Shown piece by piece: positions 63,650 through 64,000 of a DNA stretch of 64,000 bases. The stretch is from contig NZ_FXWG01000003.1 in the NCBI RefSeq assembly GCF_900177715.1, positions 124,001 to 188,000 of the forward strand. Direction: 5' to 3'. Made by a program: the position numbers and the translations under genes. This stretch comes from Altererythrobacter xiamenensis (GTDB lineage Bacteria > Pseudomonadota > Alphaproteobacteria > Sphingomonadales > Sphingomonadaceae). The notes beneath the pieces were generated by a model. It searched no databases. It saw only the letters and a program-made list of their open reading frames with translations, and had not been told where the DNA came from. Within the stretch, counting starts at the first letter, position 1. The number at the start of each line of letters is the position of its first letter.

Positions 63650-63748
63650 GGCCGCCCGGGAGTCGGGTGGACGTTTGCGTTCGCTCACCGGGTCAGGTCC
63701 GGAAGGAAGCAGCCCAGGTGGATTGCGGCGGGTCGCTCGGCTCCTTTT
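63650..63748 (+). ncRNA. ffs: Signal recognition particle RNA (4.5S type)
   Basis: Contains the SRP domain IV signature from 63691: GGTCAGGTCC, then the GGAA tetraloop and GGAAGCAGCC on the return side. It binds Ffh to target membrane proteins. Ends are approximate. A T-rich tail, CTCCTTTTTCGTTTT, follows from 63741 and acts as terminator. dnaX lies just downstream, a usual neighbour. Confidence 0.88.
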
Positions 63749-63806
63749 TCGTTTTCCCCACATCACTGTCATGACAATCGGCGCGCGAGCGCCTACCTAA
63801 TCGTGC

Positions 63807-64000
63807 ATGGGTGATTCACCGGAAAATACGGATTCGCCTCCCTGGGAAGAAACAGGCGAGGAGCAGGAAGAGGCGCAGCCGAGCGCGGCCGAGCTGGAGG
63901 CAGCCGGGCAGAATTCGATGTTCGGCGATCCCGAGCCAGCGACAGAGCCTGCGCCCGAGCCAGCGCCCACTCCAGAACCGCCCGCTGATCCTGACGCGGA
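63807..64000 (+). CDS. dnaX: DNA polymerase III subunit gamma/tau, N-terminal fragment
   Basis: 64 codons are inside the window and run off the right edge. The N-terminus is the acidic, Pro/Glu-rich leader seen in sphingomonad dnaX (PSAAELEAAGQNSMFGDPEP), before the AAA+ clamp-loader domain, which is not reached. The call rests on this leader and the SRP RNA neighbour. Confidence 0.7.
   Translation, partial: MGDSPENTDSPPWEETGEEQEEAQPSAAELEAAGQNSMFGDPEPATEPAPEPAPTPEPPADPDA

Overview
The window looks like a chromosomal segment of an alphaproteobacterium of the order Sphingomonadales, most likely family Erythrobacteraceae. This rests on the GC-rich coding style, the class I lysyl-tRNA synthetase next to a sphingomonad-type DinG helicase, the small alphaproteobacterial SRP RNA just upstream of dnaX, a gene-transfer-agent type holin, an NDUFS4-like complex I subunit, and TonB receptor, MATE and diguanylate cyclase genes with sphingomonad-like sequences. 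The genus was not tested by any search.

Layout. 1-8.3 kb: a DinG-like helicase fragment, lysK, a 2OG-Fe(II) oxygenase, cytochrome b561, an RcnB-like protein, an FMN-binding flavoprotein, a DUF2946-like gene with an outer-membrane transporter-like gene, a SlyD-like isomerase and a membrane protein. 8.4-19 kb: EttA, two tandem paralogous diguanylate cyclases, a TonB receptor with an M28 peptidase, a DUF421 protein, a MATE exporter with no normal start codon, and tRNA-Pro(TGG) and tRNA(CAT). 19-27.3 kb: polysaccharide deacetylase, cytoplasmic histidine kinase, Lrp regulator, lipoprotein, the aroQ-accB-accC-GNAT operon, an orphan gene and a GTA-type holin.

27.4-43.4 kb is the most interesting part. 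It is bounded by a direct repeat: the 3' part of tRNA-Pro(GGG) (27386-27423) and the intact tRNA gene at 43403-43479, in the same orientation and with one mismatch in 38 bases. This is the arrangement left when an element integrates into the 3' end of a tRNA gene. Inside lie an SDR, a beta-CASP RNase, an overlapping erythromycin esterase / alpha-beta hydrolase / phosphoribosyltransferase operon, a FixK-type regulator, a FixL-FixJ pair whose PAS domain keeps the haem histidine and arginine, an L,D-transpeptidase, Hsp20 and an ABC export system. Two FixK-type palindromes lie in the 650-bp control region between the esterase operon and the FixK-like gene. One is exactly 41.5 bases from the start point predicted by a -10 element. 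The gene set resembles the haem-kinase-controlled hypoxia (DosR) regulon of mycobacteria, and I read it as an oxygen-responsive stress island. The permease gene of its ABC system carries an in-frame TAG.

43.7-64 kb: yajC-secD-secF, a glycosyltransferase with an XRE regulator, DUF6456, a UDG-like protein, an Uup-type ABC-F protein, an amidohydrolase, a SIMPL protein, a PepSY protein with an OmpR/EnvZ-type pair, PilZ, chorismate mutase, a polyprenyl diphosphate synthase, a lipoprotein, an aldo/keto reductase, HrpB, the NDUFS4-like subunit, SRP RNA and the start of dnaX.

Everything was read by eye. Family names are from recognition of motifs and were not verified by database search.
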